A program made the translations under genes and the position numbers. Below are positions 16,850-26,692 of a stretch of 64,000 bases of DNA, in pieces (the stretch's first letter is position 1; each line of letters begins with the position of its first letter). The stretch covers positions 39,696 to 103,695 of the forward strand of contig DVEG01000006.1 in NCBI GenBank assembly GCA_015295835.1, in the 5' to 3' direction. Origin of the DNA: Oscillatoriaceae cyanobacterium M7585_C2015_266 (lineage in GTDB: Bacteria > Cyanobacteriota > Cyanobacteriia > Cyanobacteriales > Oscillatoriaceae). The notes under the pieces were generated by a model. That model was not told where the DNA came from. It saw only the letters and a list, made by a program, of their open reading frames with translations, and ran no database searches.

Positions 16850-18190
16850 GTGGTCGTCAAAGTAGCAACCGAAAGTTTAATCGCCCTTCAAGGCGTGAGC
16901 AAATCTTACAAACAACCTAATGGTCAGCAAATCATTATCCTCGATAACATCAATTTAGAACTAATTCCAGGTCAGATTGTCGCTTTACTTGGACCTTCTG
17001 GCTCAGGGAAGTCTACTTTGATGCGTATCATTGCAGGTTTGGTACCCCCTACAGAAGGGCAAGTTTTCTACCGCAATCGCCCTCTTAAAGGATTAAATCC
17101 AGGGGTGGCGATTGTCTTTCAAAATTTTGCCCTTTATCCCTGGCTGACGGTACTAGAAAATGTTGAACTGGGTTTAAAAGCAAAAGGAGAACCGCCAGAG
17201 CAACGCCGTCAAAAAGCATTGCATATCATTGATATTATCGGTTTGGATGGGTTTGAAAATGCCTACCCGAAAGAACTTTCCGGCGGCATGCGTCAGCGCG
17301 TGGGATTTGCCAGAGCTCTAGCCGTAGAGCCAGAACTACTTTGTATGGATGAACCGTTTTCTGCTCTGGATGTGCTGACGGCAGAAAACCTGCGGTTTGA
17401 GTTATTAGATTTGTGGTTAGATCGCCGTATTCCTACTCAGTCGATTTTAATCGTTACCCACGGGATTGAAGAGGCAGTTATCCTGGCAGATAGAATTGTG
17501 GTTATCGGTAGGAATCCAGGGCGAATCCGCGCCGATATTTCTGTGACTCTGCCCCACTATCGCGAGCGCAAAAGTCCACAATTTCAAGAACTCGTAGACC
17601 GAGTTTATCAAATCCTCACTAAACCGTCTCTCGAAGAAACAATATCTGTACCCACTTCTCAGCCTAGCACTCCTGAACCACCCCCTAAATATCAATCTCT
17701 CCCCCCCGTACGAATCGGCGCGATCGCAGGTTTTCTGGAACTCTTAGAGGAGCGGCAAGGAGATTTGTACCGTCTAGCTCAAGAACTGCTCCTAGAAGTC
17801 GATGAAATGCTGCCCATCGTAGAAGGAGCAAAACTGATGAATTTAGTAGCCCTTAAAGAAGGAGATATTACCTTAACAGATATCGGCAAGCAATTTATTG
17901 CCGGAGAAATAGACGATCGCAAACAAATTATCCGCACCCAAATTCTTAATAACATTCGCATCGTCCAGCAAATTCATCGTCTCCTACTAGCTAAGCGAAA
18001 TCAACGTATTCCCGAAGAATTGATTCTCGATATATTAGAAGCTCACTTCAGTACTGAAGAAGCAAAGCGCCAACTCAATACAGCAATTGAATGGGGGCGC
18101 TATGCTGAAATCTATGGCTACGATGAACCGTCAGGAGAAATTTTCTTAGAGAACATTCAATCTGAAACTGTGACAGCTTCCACCAGTTAA
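16850..18190 (+). CDS. ABC transporter ATPase of the nitrate/sulfonate/bicarbonate class with C-terminal AAA-associated domain
   Basis: 446 residues from a GTG start. The ATPase half (1-255) has Walker A GPSGSGKS (48-55), the signature LSGGMRQRVGFARAL and Walker B ELLCMDEPFSALD. After a proline-rich linker (SQPSTPEPPPKYQ), residues about 285-435 form the AAA-associated C-terminal domain seen in a subset of NitT/TauT-like ATPases (VALKEGDITLTDIGKQFIAG, then TAIEWGRYAEIYGYD). It should energise the duplicated permease encoded 98 bp downstream. No substrate-binding protein is encoded nearby, so the substrate cannot be told from context. GGGGGGAAG precedes the start. Confidence 0.9.
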   Translation: MVVKVATESLIALQGVSKSYKQPNGQQIIILDNINLELIPGQIVALLGPSGSGKSTLMRIIAGLVPPTEGQVFYRNRPLKGLNPGVAIVFQNFALYPWLTVLENVELGLKAKGEPPEQRRQKALHIIDIIGLDGFENAYPKELSGGMRQRVGFARALAVEPELLCMDEPFSALDVLTAENLRFELLDLWLDRRIPTQSILIVTHGIEEAVILADRIVVIGRNPGRIRADISVTLPHYRERKSPQFQELVDRVYQILTKPSLEETISVPTSQPSTPEPPPKYQSLPPVRIGAIAGFLELLEERQGDLYRLAQELLLEVDEMLPIVEGAKLMNLVALKEGDITLTDIGKQFIAGEIDDRKQIIRTQILNNIRIVQQIHRLLLAKRNQRIPEELILDILEAHFSTEEAKRQLNTAIEWGRYAEIYGYDEPSGEIFLENIQSETVTASTS

Positions 18191-18288
18191 ATACTTTCGT
18201 CTTAAATAAAATTAATACTAATACTACCATTATTTTTTTTATAAATGGAGAGGAAAATTTTTGTAGTAGAGTGGAAAAATAATAAAAA

Positions 18289-20025
18289 ATGAATCGTCCC
18301 CTAACTCCAGCAAACAAAACCATAGAAAGAAAAACTTGGACTTTACCTGATGCATTACTAATTTTTGCAGTCTTATCACTAATCGTTGCGATTATCAAAA
18401 CAGCCTCTCAATTTAGTGGGGCATACAATCCCAATATCGTCATTGAAACCAGCATAAACGTATTACCAGATTATACAGCCCAAACACTTTTGCGCCTGGG
18501 CATAGCTTATTTATTATCGCTGGGGTTTACTATAATTTATGCCTACGTTGCTTACAAATATAGCCTAGCTGCTGTAATTTTAATTCCCCTGTTAGATATA
18601 TTACAGTCAATACCAGTTTTATCATTTTTGCCAGGAGTAGTTTTAGCACTAATTACCCTATTTCCTGGGCAGCGGATAGGAGTAGAATTAGCAGCAATAG
18701 TGCTAATTTTTACAGGCATGGTTTGGAACATGACATTTAGTTTCTATCAATCCCTAATTGGAATTCCGCGGGAATTGAGAGAAGCAGCAAAAGTATACCA
18801 CTTGAATGCATGGCAAAGGTTTTGGAATTTAGAACTGCCATCAGGAGCAATAGGCTTAGTATGGAATAGCGTCATGTCGGTGGCAGGGGGTTGGTTTTTT
18901 CTAATTGCTATTGAATCTTTTACTTTGGGTGACAAACAATTTAAATTGCCTGGGTTAGGCTCGTTTTTAGCAAAAGCTTCAGAGGAAGGAGATTTGCAGG
19001 CAATTTTATGGGGCTTAGTAGTTTTGATAGGCGTAATCGTAATTATTGATTTTTTAGTATGGCAACCTTTGATTGCCTGGGTGGAAAAATTTAAAGTAGA
19101 AACAGTAGAATCCCAAAATGTACCCCGCTCGATTGTGCTAGATTTTATAAGGCGATCGCCCACTTTGAGGATACTCACATCAAGGCTACAAAGTCTGCGC
19201 GAAAGTTTCGATACAAATCTCGCCAAAACATTTGCTCCACCCCTTACCTTTGCAGAAACAGAAACTCGCCCTCCATTCCTACAATGGCTTAAATGGCTGT
19301 TTGCCAGCGGATTTGCCCTGATTATTCTCTGGGGCACTTGGGAAGCCCTGATGTTGCTACGCCTTTTAGGATGGGCTGACTGGCAAAAAGTTTTCACCGG
19401 CGCAATTTTTACCTCCTTGCGCGTACTAACCGCTTTAGTTTTATCACTACTGTGGACAGTACCCGTAGGAGTAGCGATCGGTCGCAATCCCCGTTTAGCT
19501 CAGCTTTTGCAACCCCTGGTGCAAATAGCCGCTTCCGTACCTGCAACGGCTCTATTTCCTATTTTACTATTGTTTTTAACTCAGATTGGCGGCGGCTTAC
19601 AAATCGGCTCAGTGGCATTGATGATGCTGGGTACTATGTGGTATTTGCTGTTTAATGTCATTGCTGGCGCTCAAGCCATTCCCTCGGAACTTTTTGAAGC
19701 CGCTGAGGTTTATAAACTCTCCCTTATACAACGCTGGCGCACATTAATTTTGCCGGGAATTTTTCCCTATTTGATTACGGGTATTATTACGGCTGTAGGC
19801 GGGGCTTGGAATTCTAGTATCGTCAGCGAGTATGTCCAATTTCAAGGCAAAACTATTACTACTCCCGGTTTGGGAGAAACCATCTCTCTAGCAACTGAAA
19901 CTGGTAATTTTTCTTTACTGTTGGCTGCTACAATTGTTATGTCGTCTCTGGTAGTGCTGACAAATCGAGCAGTTTGGCGCCCTCTTTACCGTTTGGCTGT
20001 GGAAAAATATCAAATTCTCATTTAA
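18289..20025 (+). CDS. ABC transporter permease, two fused BPD domains
   Basis: 578 residues. Two binding-protein-dependent permease domains are fused in tandem. Each carries an EAA-type coupling motif: ELREAAKVYHLNAWQRFWNL (about 164-183) and ELFEAAEVYKLSLIQRWRTL (about 467-486). About twelve hydrophobic segments are present in two groups, separated by a cytoplasmic linker around residues 270-325. Fusion means one polypeptide forms the whole translocation pore with a dimer of the upstream ATPase. A permease pair of this type usually takes up nitrate, sulfonate or bicarbonate-like anions, but without a binding protein the substrate is open. The 3' end overlaps the convergent diguanylate cyclase gene by 8 bp. 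Confidence 0.9.
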   Translation: MNRPLTPANKTIERKTWTLPDALLIFAVLSLIVAIIKTASQFSGAYNPNIVIETSINVLPDYTAQTLLRLGIAYLLSLGFTIIYAYVAYKYSLAAVILIPLLDILQSIPVLSFLPGVVLALITLFPGQRIGVELAAIVLIFTGMVWNMTFSFYQSLIGIPRELREAAKVYHLNAWQRFWNLELPSGAIGLVWNSVMSVAGGWFFLIAIESFTLGDKQFKLPGLGSFLAKASEEGDLQAILWGLVVLIGVIVIIDFLVWQPLIAWVEKFKVETVESQNVPRSIVLDFIRRSPTLRILTSRLQSLRESFDTNLAKTFAPPLTFAETETRPPFLQWLKWLFASGFALIILWGTWEALMLLRLLGWADWQKVFTGAIFTSLRVLTALVLSLLWTVPVGVAIGRNPRLAQLLQPLVQIAASVPATALFPILLLFLTQIGGGLQIGSVALMMLGTMWYLLFNVIAGAQAIPSELFEAAEVYKLSLIQRWRTLILPGIFPYLITGIITAVGGAWNSSIVSEYVQFQGKTITTPGLGETISLATETGNFSLLLAATIVMSSLVVLTNRAVWRPLYRLAVEKYQILI

Positions 20026-20869
20026 ACTGAGTAACATTTTCAATGCCACTTTCTGGCGGCTCGCCGAAACGCTCGTGCTTAAGCATATTCTTGCCGTTGT
20101 GCTTGATAAAATACATTAAATTATTCGCTCTTTCTATCATTTCTTCAACTGAATTGGGAGGTTTAATGAAGGTTACTGCAGCTATACTGAATGTTACATT
20201 CCAATCTTGAGCAGCAACAGCTTCTGAAAGTTTACTTTGAACTCGATTGAGAACTATTTTTGCAGGATCGTAACCTGTTTCTGACAGTAAGATAGCAAAT
20301 TCATCACCTCCGAGTCTGGCAATGACATCCGTCATTCTTAAAGTTGCTTTCAATGTAGTGGCTACTTCATTTAAAAGTAGGTTACCTATTTGGTATCCCA
20401 ACTTTTCGTTGACTAGCTTAAAATTGTCGATGTCTATATAAGCTATAGTTAACTGATATTTAAATCGGCTTGCTCTTTTTATTTCTAAATCAGCAAATTC
20501 AAAAAATAAACTGCTATTTGCTAAACCAGTTAAAAAATCTGTTTTTGCCATTTTTTGTTTTTCTATCCTAAGTTTTTTTATGTAGTCAAGCAAATATACA
20601 AAGGTAGCAAAAAATATAAAATTTTGTCCTGAATTCCAAATGGAAGAGTTAGCGAAATAAAAAGTGATCGCACTAACAAAAGCGGTAAAAAATCCAGCTT
20701 GTTTACCTACAAACCAAGTACTCTGAAAAATAGGAATTAAATAAAAAACTGACAAGGCAATAGCAGGCAGAGCCATCAAATCAATATATCCTAAAATAGA
20801 GACTAAAACAAGAGCAGCGATGAAAGCTGTAACTTTAGTTTGAGTGAAAAAAAAGTTCATCAGATGCAC
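20018..20869 (-). CDS. Membrane diguanylate cyclase (GGDEF)
   Basis: 283 residues. The N-terminal 95 residues are hydrophobic, with three or four predicted membrane helices. They are followed by a linker (IKKLRIEKQKMAKTDFLTGL) and a GGDEF domain. The active-site motif GGDEF is intact at 187-191 (ARLGGDEFAILLSE), and the product-inhibition I-site RxxD is present five residues before it (RMTD, 178-181). Synthesis of cyclic di-GMP from two GTP is therefore expected, with feedback inhibition. The signal sensed by the membrane part is unknown. The gene is convergent with the ABC permease and overlaps its last codons. Met4 is an alternative start. Confidence 0.92.
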   Translation of the reverse strand: MHLMNFFFTQTKVTAFIAALVLVSILGYIDLMALPAIALSVFYLIPIFQSTWFVGKQAGFFTAFVSAITFYFANSSIWNSGQNFIFFATFVYLLDYIKKLRIEKQKMAKTDFLTGLANSSLFFEFADLEIKRASRFKYQLTIAYIDIDNFKLVNEKLGYQIGNLLLNEVATTLKATLRMTDVIARLGGDEFAILLSETGYDPAKIVLNRVQSKLSEAVAAQDWNVTFSIAAVTFIKPPNSVEEMIERANNLMYFIKHNGKNMLKHERFGEPPESGIENVTQFK

Positions 20870-21037
20870 TTGTAATCATTAATTTTTTGCCAATAGGTGA
20901 AAAAAGAGAGTGAGACAGTTTTTAGATTGACTGCGCCACTAACTCACATGCATGCGCTCGCCCTTCCAGAGGCGATTTCTACCTCAAGTAGAAAATTACT
21001 ATAACATTAAGTAAGTTTACACCGAATTCTGGCATTT

Positions 21038-21070
21038 AAACAAAAATAGAGCAATCCCCCGCTGGATTGC
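21038..21070 (-). terminator. Intrinsic terminator of the second htrA gene
   Basis: GCAATCC (21051-21057) pairs with GGATTGC (21064-21070) around a 6-base loop. On the minus strand the hairpin is followed by TCTATTTTTGTTT, as expected for a terminator 35 bp after the stop of the leftward htrA gene. Confidence 0.75.
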
Positions 21071-21103
21071 CCCTCAAAAACAACAAATTATGCTAGTGCA
21101 AGA

Positions 21104-22363
21104 TTAATTGTTTCGACGAGACTGCTGCACCGGAAAAGCCCCCGGACGCACAGCAATACGGAGATCTTGGCCATTGCGGCGGAGAGATATTTGCAATTCA
21201 CTACCGACTCGCCCTTTTTCTACGGTTTGCTGTACAGTGCTGGCATCAGTCATCTCCTTACCATTAATTTGCTTGATGACATCACCAGCTCGCAACCCTG
21301 CTTTAGCAGCTGGCGAATCCGGCATGACTTTAACAATCAAGACACCTTTATCCTCATCTACAGTAATGCCACTATTGGGATTACTGTTGATATTACGCTT
21401 GAGTTCCGGGGTGAGAGTCGCCATCTGAATACCCAGATAAGGATGTTCCACCCTGCCTTTAGCTATCAGTTGTGCGGCGATATCTTGCGCTCTGTTAATG
21501 GGAATAGCAAAGCCCAGCCCTTGGGCACCTTGAATAATTGCCGTATTCATACCGATAACTTCGCCGCGCTGATTCAACAGGGGACCTCCCGAATTGCCAG
21601 GATTGATGGCGGCATCGGTTTGAATAAAGCTAACGCGCTTATCGGGAACGCCAATCTGTGAGCTAGAACGACCTGTGGCACTGATAATCCCTACTGTAAC
21701 GGTATTATCTAAACCCAGGGGATTACCGATCGCGATCGCCCATTCTCCCGGTTGCAATTTATCCGAATCCCCCAACACTACCGTTGGTAAATTGCTAGCC
21801 TCAATCTTCACCACTGCTACATCCGTTAGCGGATCGGTGCCTAACACCTTACCCTGAAAATTGCGTCCATCCTTGAGGGTTACCGTTACTGTATCTGCAC
21901 CATCAACTACGTGAGCATTAGTGAGAATTTCACCGTTCGGACTGATAATAAATCCTGAACCACTTCCCCGCTCTATCCGCTGTGAAGGTGGCAAAGGGAA
22001 AACAGGACCGAAAAATTCCCGGAAAAACGGACTATTAAAAACATCCGGCACCCGCGATGTTACCGTTCGCGAAGAATCAATTCGCACCACCGCTGGTCCT
22101 ACTCTCTCAACCACGTCAATAATAAAGTTAGATTCACTGCTTATCGGCAATCTGGTTTGCAGTGTTGGCGCTGTTTGCGCTACAGGCGTTTCTCCTAAAG
22201 GCGTTTGAGATGAGAGGGGTTTTTGCGAAAGAAAGTAGCTGCCTGATAAGGTGATGCCTGCACCCAGGAGTAGCATTGACAAATAGCTAGCAGGCTTTTG
22301 CCAGTTGAAATGGCCATTTCCTTGCCCGCGATTAGTCTTTATGTCCTGTGGTTGTATTTGCAT
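21104..22363 (-). CDS. HtrA/HhoA-type serine protease, membrane-anchored (second copy)
   Basis: 419 residues. A membrane segment ([19 protein letters not shown], about 27-45) is followed by a proline/threonine-rich linker and an S1C protease domain. The triad is His151 (LTNAHVVDG), Asp181 ([11 protein letters not shown]) and Ser258 ([10 protein letters not shown]). One PDZ domain covers about residues 325-410 ([19 protein letters not shown]). It is close to the HtrA at 11934-13157 over the whole length but diverged in the anchor and linker. It acts on damaged or misfolded proteins outside the cytoplasm. AGAGGTGAG precedes the ATG. It is monocistronic with its own terminator. Confidence 0.94.
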   Translation of the reverse strand: MQIQPQDIKTNRGQGNGHFNWQKPASYLSMLLLGAGITLSGSYFLSQKPLSSQTPLGETPVAQTAPTLQTRLPISSESNFIIDVVERVGPAVVRIDSSRTVTSRVPDVFNSPFFREFFGPVFPLPPSQRIERGSGSGFIISPNGEILTNAHVVDGADTVTVTLKDGRNFQGKVLGTDPLTDVAVVKIEASNLPTVVLGDSDKLQPGEWAIAIGNPLGLDNTVTVGIISATGRSSSQIGVPDKRVSFIQTDAAINPGNSGGPLLNQRGEVIGMNTAIIQGAQGLGFAIPINRAQDIAAQLIAKGRVEHPYLGIQMATLTPELKRNINSNPNSGITVDEDKGVLIVKVMPDSPAAKAGLRAGDVIKQINGKEMTDASTVQQTVEKGRVGSELQISLRRNGQDLRIAVRPGAFPVQQSRRNN

Positions 22364-22563
22364 TTTCTCACCTCTTACCGTTTGCAGTTGTGATTGAGAG
22401 TTGATATTAGATTACATTTTTGGTATGACTTTCTCGTGTCAACCTTTTTGCAATGACGTGAAAATTCTTTCCCTTCGTTCCCACAAGTGTTGCCAAGAGC
22501 GATCGCTTTTTCCCTTGCAGAATAATGAAATTAATCACCTGTTTATATTATAAATAATTTTAA

Positions 22564-23406
22564 TTAGGAATCTAGAAAATCAGGACGTGCCTGTTGAGTC
22601 TGCATTAGCTTTTCTTCTAAAACGCCCCATTCTTCTTTCTCAATGCAATCGATAAAAAAATCCAGTTGCTGACGGTAGCTTTTGAGAGTACGTAGTAATT
22701 CCTGACGATTGTAGCGAGCCATCATAACTCCTAATTCAGGATTACCGCCGCCGACACGACTGGTATCTCGAAAGCCACTACTGGCTATATGTTGGGCCAA
22801 AGATAACACTAGGGGATTAGATTCACTCATACAGGCAGAAATCAAAGCAGCGCTTACCATTACCGGCAGGTGAGAAATCCAAGCAACAGCGCGATCGTGA
22901 GCTTGCGGGGAACAGTGGTATAATTTAGCACCAAGGGCTTTAACCAAAAACTCGACGCTTTCAACCGCAGTCACAGGCGTCGTTGCCAGGGGGGTAATTA
23001 CATAAGGTTGGCCCAAAAACAGATTAGCTTGGGCGGCATCAAGCCCGCTTTCAGTCTTGCCCGCCATCGGATGACCCCCTACAAAGTTGTGCCAAAGAGG
23101 GGTGATGGCTTCTACCACAGGAGTTTTTACCGAACCCACATCTGTCAAAACAGTGTCAGCAGCCAGAAACGGAATTAGTTGCTCAACAGTTGGTAAAATC
23201 GCAGATAGCGGCGTGCAAATAAATATCACCTTAGCTTTAGCCATCAGGGTAAAGTTAACATCTGCATCGTCTACAACTCCACGTGCGATCGCTGCACGGC
23301 AAGTTTCTGGGCGGCGACTTAGCCCCAAAACCCGATAGCCTTGCCTACGCAAATCCAGCCCCAGCGAGCCGCCAATCAGCCCCAGTCCGACAATACCGAT
23401 ATTCAT
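22564..23406 (-). CDS. tyrA: Prephenate/arogenate dehydrogenase
   Basis: 280 residues. The N-terminal Rossmann fold MNIGIVGLGLIGGSLGLDLR has the GxGxxG NAD(P)-binding motif. The catalytic-domain signatures VGGHPMAGKTESGLDAA and FRDTSRVGGGNPELGVMM are those of the TyrA family. It performs the oxidative decarboxylation of arogenate or prephenate in tyrosine synthesis. Cyanobacterial members are generally NADP-dependent arogenate dehydrogenases. No ACT domain is attached, consistent with that short form. AAGGGAAGAG precedes the ATG. No pathway neighbours are adjacent. Confidence 0.92.
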   Translation of the reverse strand: MNIGIVGLGLIGGSLGLDLRRQGYRVLGLSRRPETCRAAIARGVVDDADVNFTLMAKAKVIFICTPLSAILPTVEQLIPFLAADTVLTDVGSVKTPVVEAITPLWHNFVGGHPMAGKTESGLDAAQANLFLGQPYVITPLATTPVTAVESVEFLVKALGAKLYHCSPQAHDRAVAWISHLPVMVSAALISACMSESNPLVLSLAQHIASSGFRDTSRVGGGNPELGVMMARYNRQELLRTLKSYRQQLDFFIDCIEKEEWGVLEEKLMQTQQARPDFLDS

Positions 23407-23515
23407 CCACTCTTCCCTTCTCTTAGCGATTTGTCTTAATTTTTTGTCTAGACGCTAGCATGGTAATGCCCAGTCCTATGACTGTAAAGTCGGGATGTTG
23501 AAAAGGGAACCCCCG

Positions 23516-25054
23516 ATGGAAACCGAGGAACTGATCAAAAAATATGCAGCAGGAGTCAGAGACTTTACTGCTGTCAACCTCTGCGAAGCTAACCTCAGCC
23601 GAGTCAACCTCAGCGGGGCCAATTTGAGTCAGGCCAACCTAAGTATTGCTAATTTAGGGGGTGCCAATCTAAGTCAGGCTAACCTCAGCCATGCCAAACT
23701 CAACGTTGCCAAACTCAATGGCGCCAATCTCAGTCAGGCTAACCTCAGCGGGGCAGATCTCAATGTTGCTAATCTTATTCGAGCCGATCTCAGCGATGCT
23801 GAACTGACTCAAGCAGCTCTGATTCGGGCAGAACTGATTCGTGTTGAACTAAGCAGAGCCAATCTCAGCGAAGCTAACCTCAATGGAGCTTCTTTGCGAG
23901 AAGCAAAACTTAGACAAGCCAATTTAGCAGGTGCTAATTTGAGCGAAGCCGATCTCAGAAATGCTTCTCTCAGAGGCGCTAACTTAGAACGGGCAACCTT
24001 GAGAGAAACTGACTTAAGAGGAGCAGATCTAACCGGGGCTAACTTGAGAAACGCAGAACTCAGACGTGCTAACCTCTCCCAAGCTAAACTTGTAGCAGCA
24101 GATTTAAGCGGAGCTAACCTGCGATGGGCTGATTTAAGCGGTAGCACTCTCAGATGGGCAGACTTGAGCGAAACTAAATTGAGTGGCGCCAATTTGCGAG
24201 GGGCTGACTTGTCAGGGGCCAATATGATAAATACCAGCCTTGTTTATTCGGATCTGACGCAATCAAATTTGATTGAAGTCGATTGGATGGGAGCGGATTT
24301 ATCCGGTGCTACTCTAACCGGTGCTAAACTGCATGCGGTTTTGCGTTTCGGGCTGAAAACTGAAGGCTTGACGTGTGAGTGGGTGGATTTAAGCCCAAAT
24401 GGCGATCGCTCTCAAATCTACCGTCTTACCCCCGAAGAGTCAAAAAAATTCTTCAATCAAACCCTGCCCACAGTTCGGATTATTGTCGATGCTACCCTCA
24501 ATCCAGACGCTCACCTTGCTCTTGCTGTCGCCTACCATCAAATCGCTCACCGCTGCTCTACTGGCATGAGCCATCCTCCCAATATCGAAGTCATCGGACG
24601 ACGAACCATCCTCACTTTCCGAGTAGGTAGCGACACCCGTTTATTTTCCACTGCTTATGTCGCTATCCTCCCCTTTCAAGATGCTGCTATTGCTCAAGAA
24701 AAAATCGTCCATTTGGTACAAATGATCGAATCACCAGAAGTCGCTAATATTCTCAATCAAACCCTAGAAAAAATCGATGAAATTAAAAAATCTGAAACCT
24801 TCTCTAAATTAGTCAAACGAGAAAAATTTTTTCAATCTCCAACTCTTACTGTTTTAACAAACTCCGGCAATCGCACTCTAGATCTACACCACAATAAAAG
24901 CTTTGGCAAACGTATGCTAACCGAAGAAGAATTCGGCGACTTACTTTTGCCAATTTCAGCTAACGACGAAACCCAACAAATCGCCCTTCCACCCGCCAGT
25001 GTAATCCTCAGTTTTATAAAAGGTTTGAACTTGAATTCTAATACTAATAAATAA
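23516..25054 (+). CDS. Pentapeptide-repeat protein with conserved C-terminal domain (copy 1)
   Basis: 512 residues from the ATG at 23516. An ATG at 23495 would add MLKREPP, but the paralogue downstream begins at the equivalent METEELIKKYAAG, so I prefer the later start. Residues about 15-280 are almost uninterrupted A(N/D)LXX pentapeptides (ANLSGANLSQANLS), which fold as a right-handed quadrilateral beta-helix. From about residue 285 comes a non-repeat domain of about 230 residues, beginning RFGLKTEGLTCEWVDLSP and containing SQIYRLTPEESKKFFNQTLP. The paralogue shares it. I do not recognise this domain. The protein is cytoplasmic with no signal. The two genes are a tandem duplication, 50 bp apart. 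Confidence 0.88.
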   Translation: METEELIKKYAAGVRDFTAVNLCEANLSRVNLSGANLSQANLSIANLGGANLSQANLSHAKLNVAKLNGANLSQANLSGADLNVANLIRADLSDAELTQAALIRAELIRVELSRANLSEANLNGASLREAKLRQANLAGANLSEADLRNASLRGANLERATLRETDLRGADLTGANLRNAELRRANLSQAKLVAADLSGANLRWADLSGSTLRWADLSETKLSGANLRGADLSGANMINTSLVYSDLTQSNLIEVDWMGADLSGATLTGAKLHAVLRFGLKTEGLTCEWVDLSPNGDRSQIYRLTPEESKKFFNQTLPTVRIIVDATLNPDAHLALAVAYHQIAHRCSTGMSHPPNIEVIGRRTILTFRVGSDTRLFSTAYVAILPFQDAAIAQEKIVHLVQMIESPEVANILNQTLEKIDEIKKSETFSKLVKREKFFQSPTLTVLTNSGNRTLDLHHNKSFGKRMLTEEEFGDLLLPISANDETQQIALPPASVILSFIKGLNLNSNTNK

Positions 25055-25104
25055 CTTTCTTATGGCTACGCGAATTTTAACTATAAAAGGCACGGTAAAT
25101 AGGC

Positions 25105-26670
25105 ATGGAAGTTGAGGAACTCCTAAAAAGATATGCAGCAGGAGAAAGAGACTTTGCCGGTGTGAACCTGTGTGAGGTTAACCTTAGCAGAGTCAACCTC
25201 AGTGGTGTCAATCTGAGTAACGCGATCCTAAGTATCGCTAATCTCAGTGGCGCTAACTTGAGCGGCGCCAATCTGGCAGGGGCAAAACTCAACGTCACTC
25301 GCCTAAGCGGTGCTAATCTCAGTAGGGCAAACTTAAACGGGGCTGTTCTCAATGTAGCTAACTTGGTACGGGCTAACCTCAGTGACGCCGAAATGATTCA
25401 AGCCTCCCTAATTCGCGCCGAGTTAATCCGAGCTGAATTGAGCAGAGCTAATCTCGTCGAGGCCAACCTCAATGGAGCAGATCTGCGAGAGTCCAAACTT
25501 AGACAGGCAATACTCAGCGGAGCAAACCTCAGCGAAGCTGACTTACGGGGCGCCTCCCTGACAGGAGCTAATCTTGAACAAGCCAAATTAAACCAAACTG
25601 ATCTCAGCGGGGCAGAACTTACAGGGGCTAATCTCAGCAACACAGAACTTAGACACGTCAACTTTAACCGCGCTAACCTCAGCGGTGCTAACCTCAGTGG
25701 TGCTAACCTGCGTTGGGCAGATCTCAGCGGCGCTAATTTACAGTGGGCAAATCTTAGCGATGCTAAGTTGAGCGGCGCTAACTTAATAGGAGCCGACTTG
25801 AGCAATAGCAATTTACTCAACGCTAGTTTAGTTCACGCGGATCTCACACAAGCAAATTTGATCCGTGCTGAATGGGTGGGTGCTGATTTGAGCGGGGCAA
25901 CTTTAACCGGCGCTAAACTCTATGCCGTTTCTCGGTTTGGATTGAAAACAGAGGGGATTACTTGCGATTGGGTGGATGTCAGCCCCTATGGAGATCACTC
26001 TCAGATTTATCGCCTAAGTGCAGAAGATTCTAAAAAGTTTTTTAATCAAACACCGCCAACGGTAAGGATTGTTGTTGATTCTCCCCTGGAACAAGAGGCA
26101 AATTTAGCTTTAGCAAATGCTTATTATCAAATTTCTCAGCAATATCCGGCTTTTAACCAGCCTCCTAGTATTTCAGTGGGCTATCGGCAAACAGTGTTGA
26201 CATTTAGAATTGATAGTGACGAACAATTATTTCCAACAGCTTATGTAGCAATTCTTCCTTTTGAAAAAGCAACTGCTATTCAGAGAAATATTATTACATT
26301 GGTTAAGCAACTGCGCGCTCACGCAACAAATCACCTCAGTATTCCAGAACTAAGAAGGGTGCAGCAATTGAGTGCAGTGATGAGTCAAACTTTAAATCAG
26401 GTAAATGCAGTCGATTGGTCGAAGATTTTATCACCGGCTCAAGAACAAGTAAGCTTCTTACGCTCGCCTCTGCATGTGATACTACTGAATTCCAGCGATC
26501 GCAGTTTGAGTATCTATCACGATCCAAATTTTGGCAAACGGTTTATGAATATTAACTTTCCCAACAAAACAGTACCCGGCTTATCAACAGCTTCCCAACA
26601 GTTTTCCTTACCATCCGTAAATGCTGTGGTAGATTTTATAAGAGGGTTCTATACTTGGGAAAGCCAGTAA
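25105..26670 (+). CDS. Pentapeptide-repeat protein with conserved C-terminal domain (copy 2)
   Basis: 521 residues. It is clearly a paralogue of the preceding gene, aligning from the first residues (MEVEELLKRYAAGERDFAGV) through the pentapeptide solenoid (to about residue 270) and the C-terminal domain (RFGLKTEGITCDWVDVSPYG, SAEDSKKFFNQTPPTVRIVV). It ends with VNAVVDFIRGFYTWE, where copy 1 ends with VILSFIKGLNL. The C-terminal domain is longer here by an insert around residues 395-430. The function is unknown. The conserved non-repeat domain in both copies argues that the solenoid presents or spaces it. The next gene (DUF1517) starts 22 bp downstream and may be co-transcribed. Confidence 0.88.
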   Translation: MEVEELLKRYAAGERDFAGVNLCEVNLSRVNLSGVNLSNAILSIANLSGANLSGANLAGAKLNVTRLSGANLSRANLNGAVLNVANLVRANLSDAEMIQASLIRAELIRAELSRANLVEANLNGADLRESKLRQAILSGANLSEADLRGASLTGANLEQAKLNQTDLSGAELTGANLSNTELRHVNFNRANLSGANLSGANLRWADLSGANLQWANLSDAKLSGANLIGADLSNSNLLNASLVHADLTQANLIRAEWVGADLSGATLTGAKLYAVSRFGLKTEGITCDWVDVSPYGDHSQIYRLSAEDSKKFFNQTPPTVRIVVDSPLEQEANLALANAYYQISQQYPAFNQPPSISVGYRQTVLTFRIDSDEQLFPTAYVAILPFEKATAIQRNIITLVKQLRAHATNHLSIPELRRVQQLSAVMSQTLNQVNAVDWSKILSPAQEQVSFLRSPLHVILLNSSDRSLSIYHDPNFGKRFMNINFPNKTVPGLSTASQQFSLPSVNAVVDFIRGFYTWESQ

Positions 26671-26692
26671 AATTAACTATAGAGGGAATAAT

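Noticed and set aside
23809..26000. Long minus-strand frames opposite the two pentapeptide genes (23809-24222, 25398-25820)
   Set aside because: They are Leu/Ala/Pro-rich mirror images caused by the 15-base periodicity of the pentapeptide repeats on the other strand. The same artefact appears at 59848-60249.
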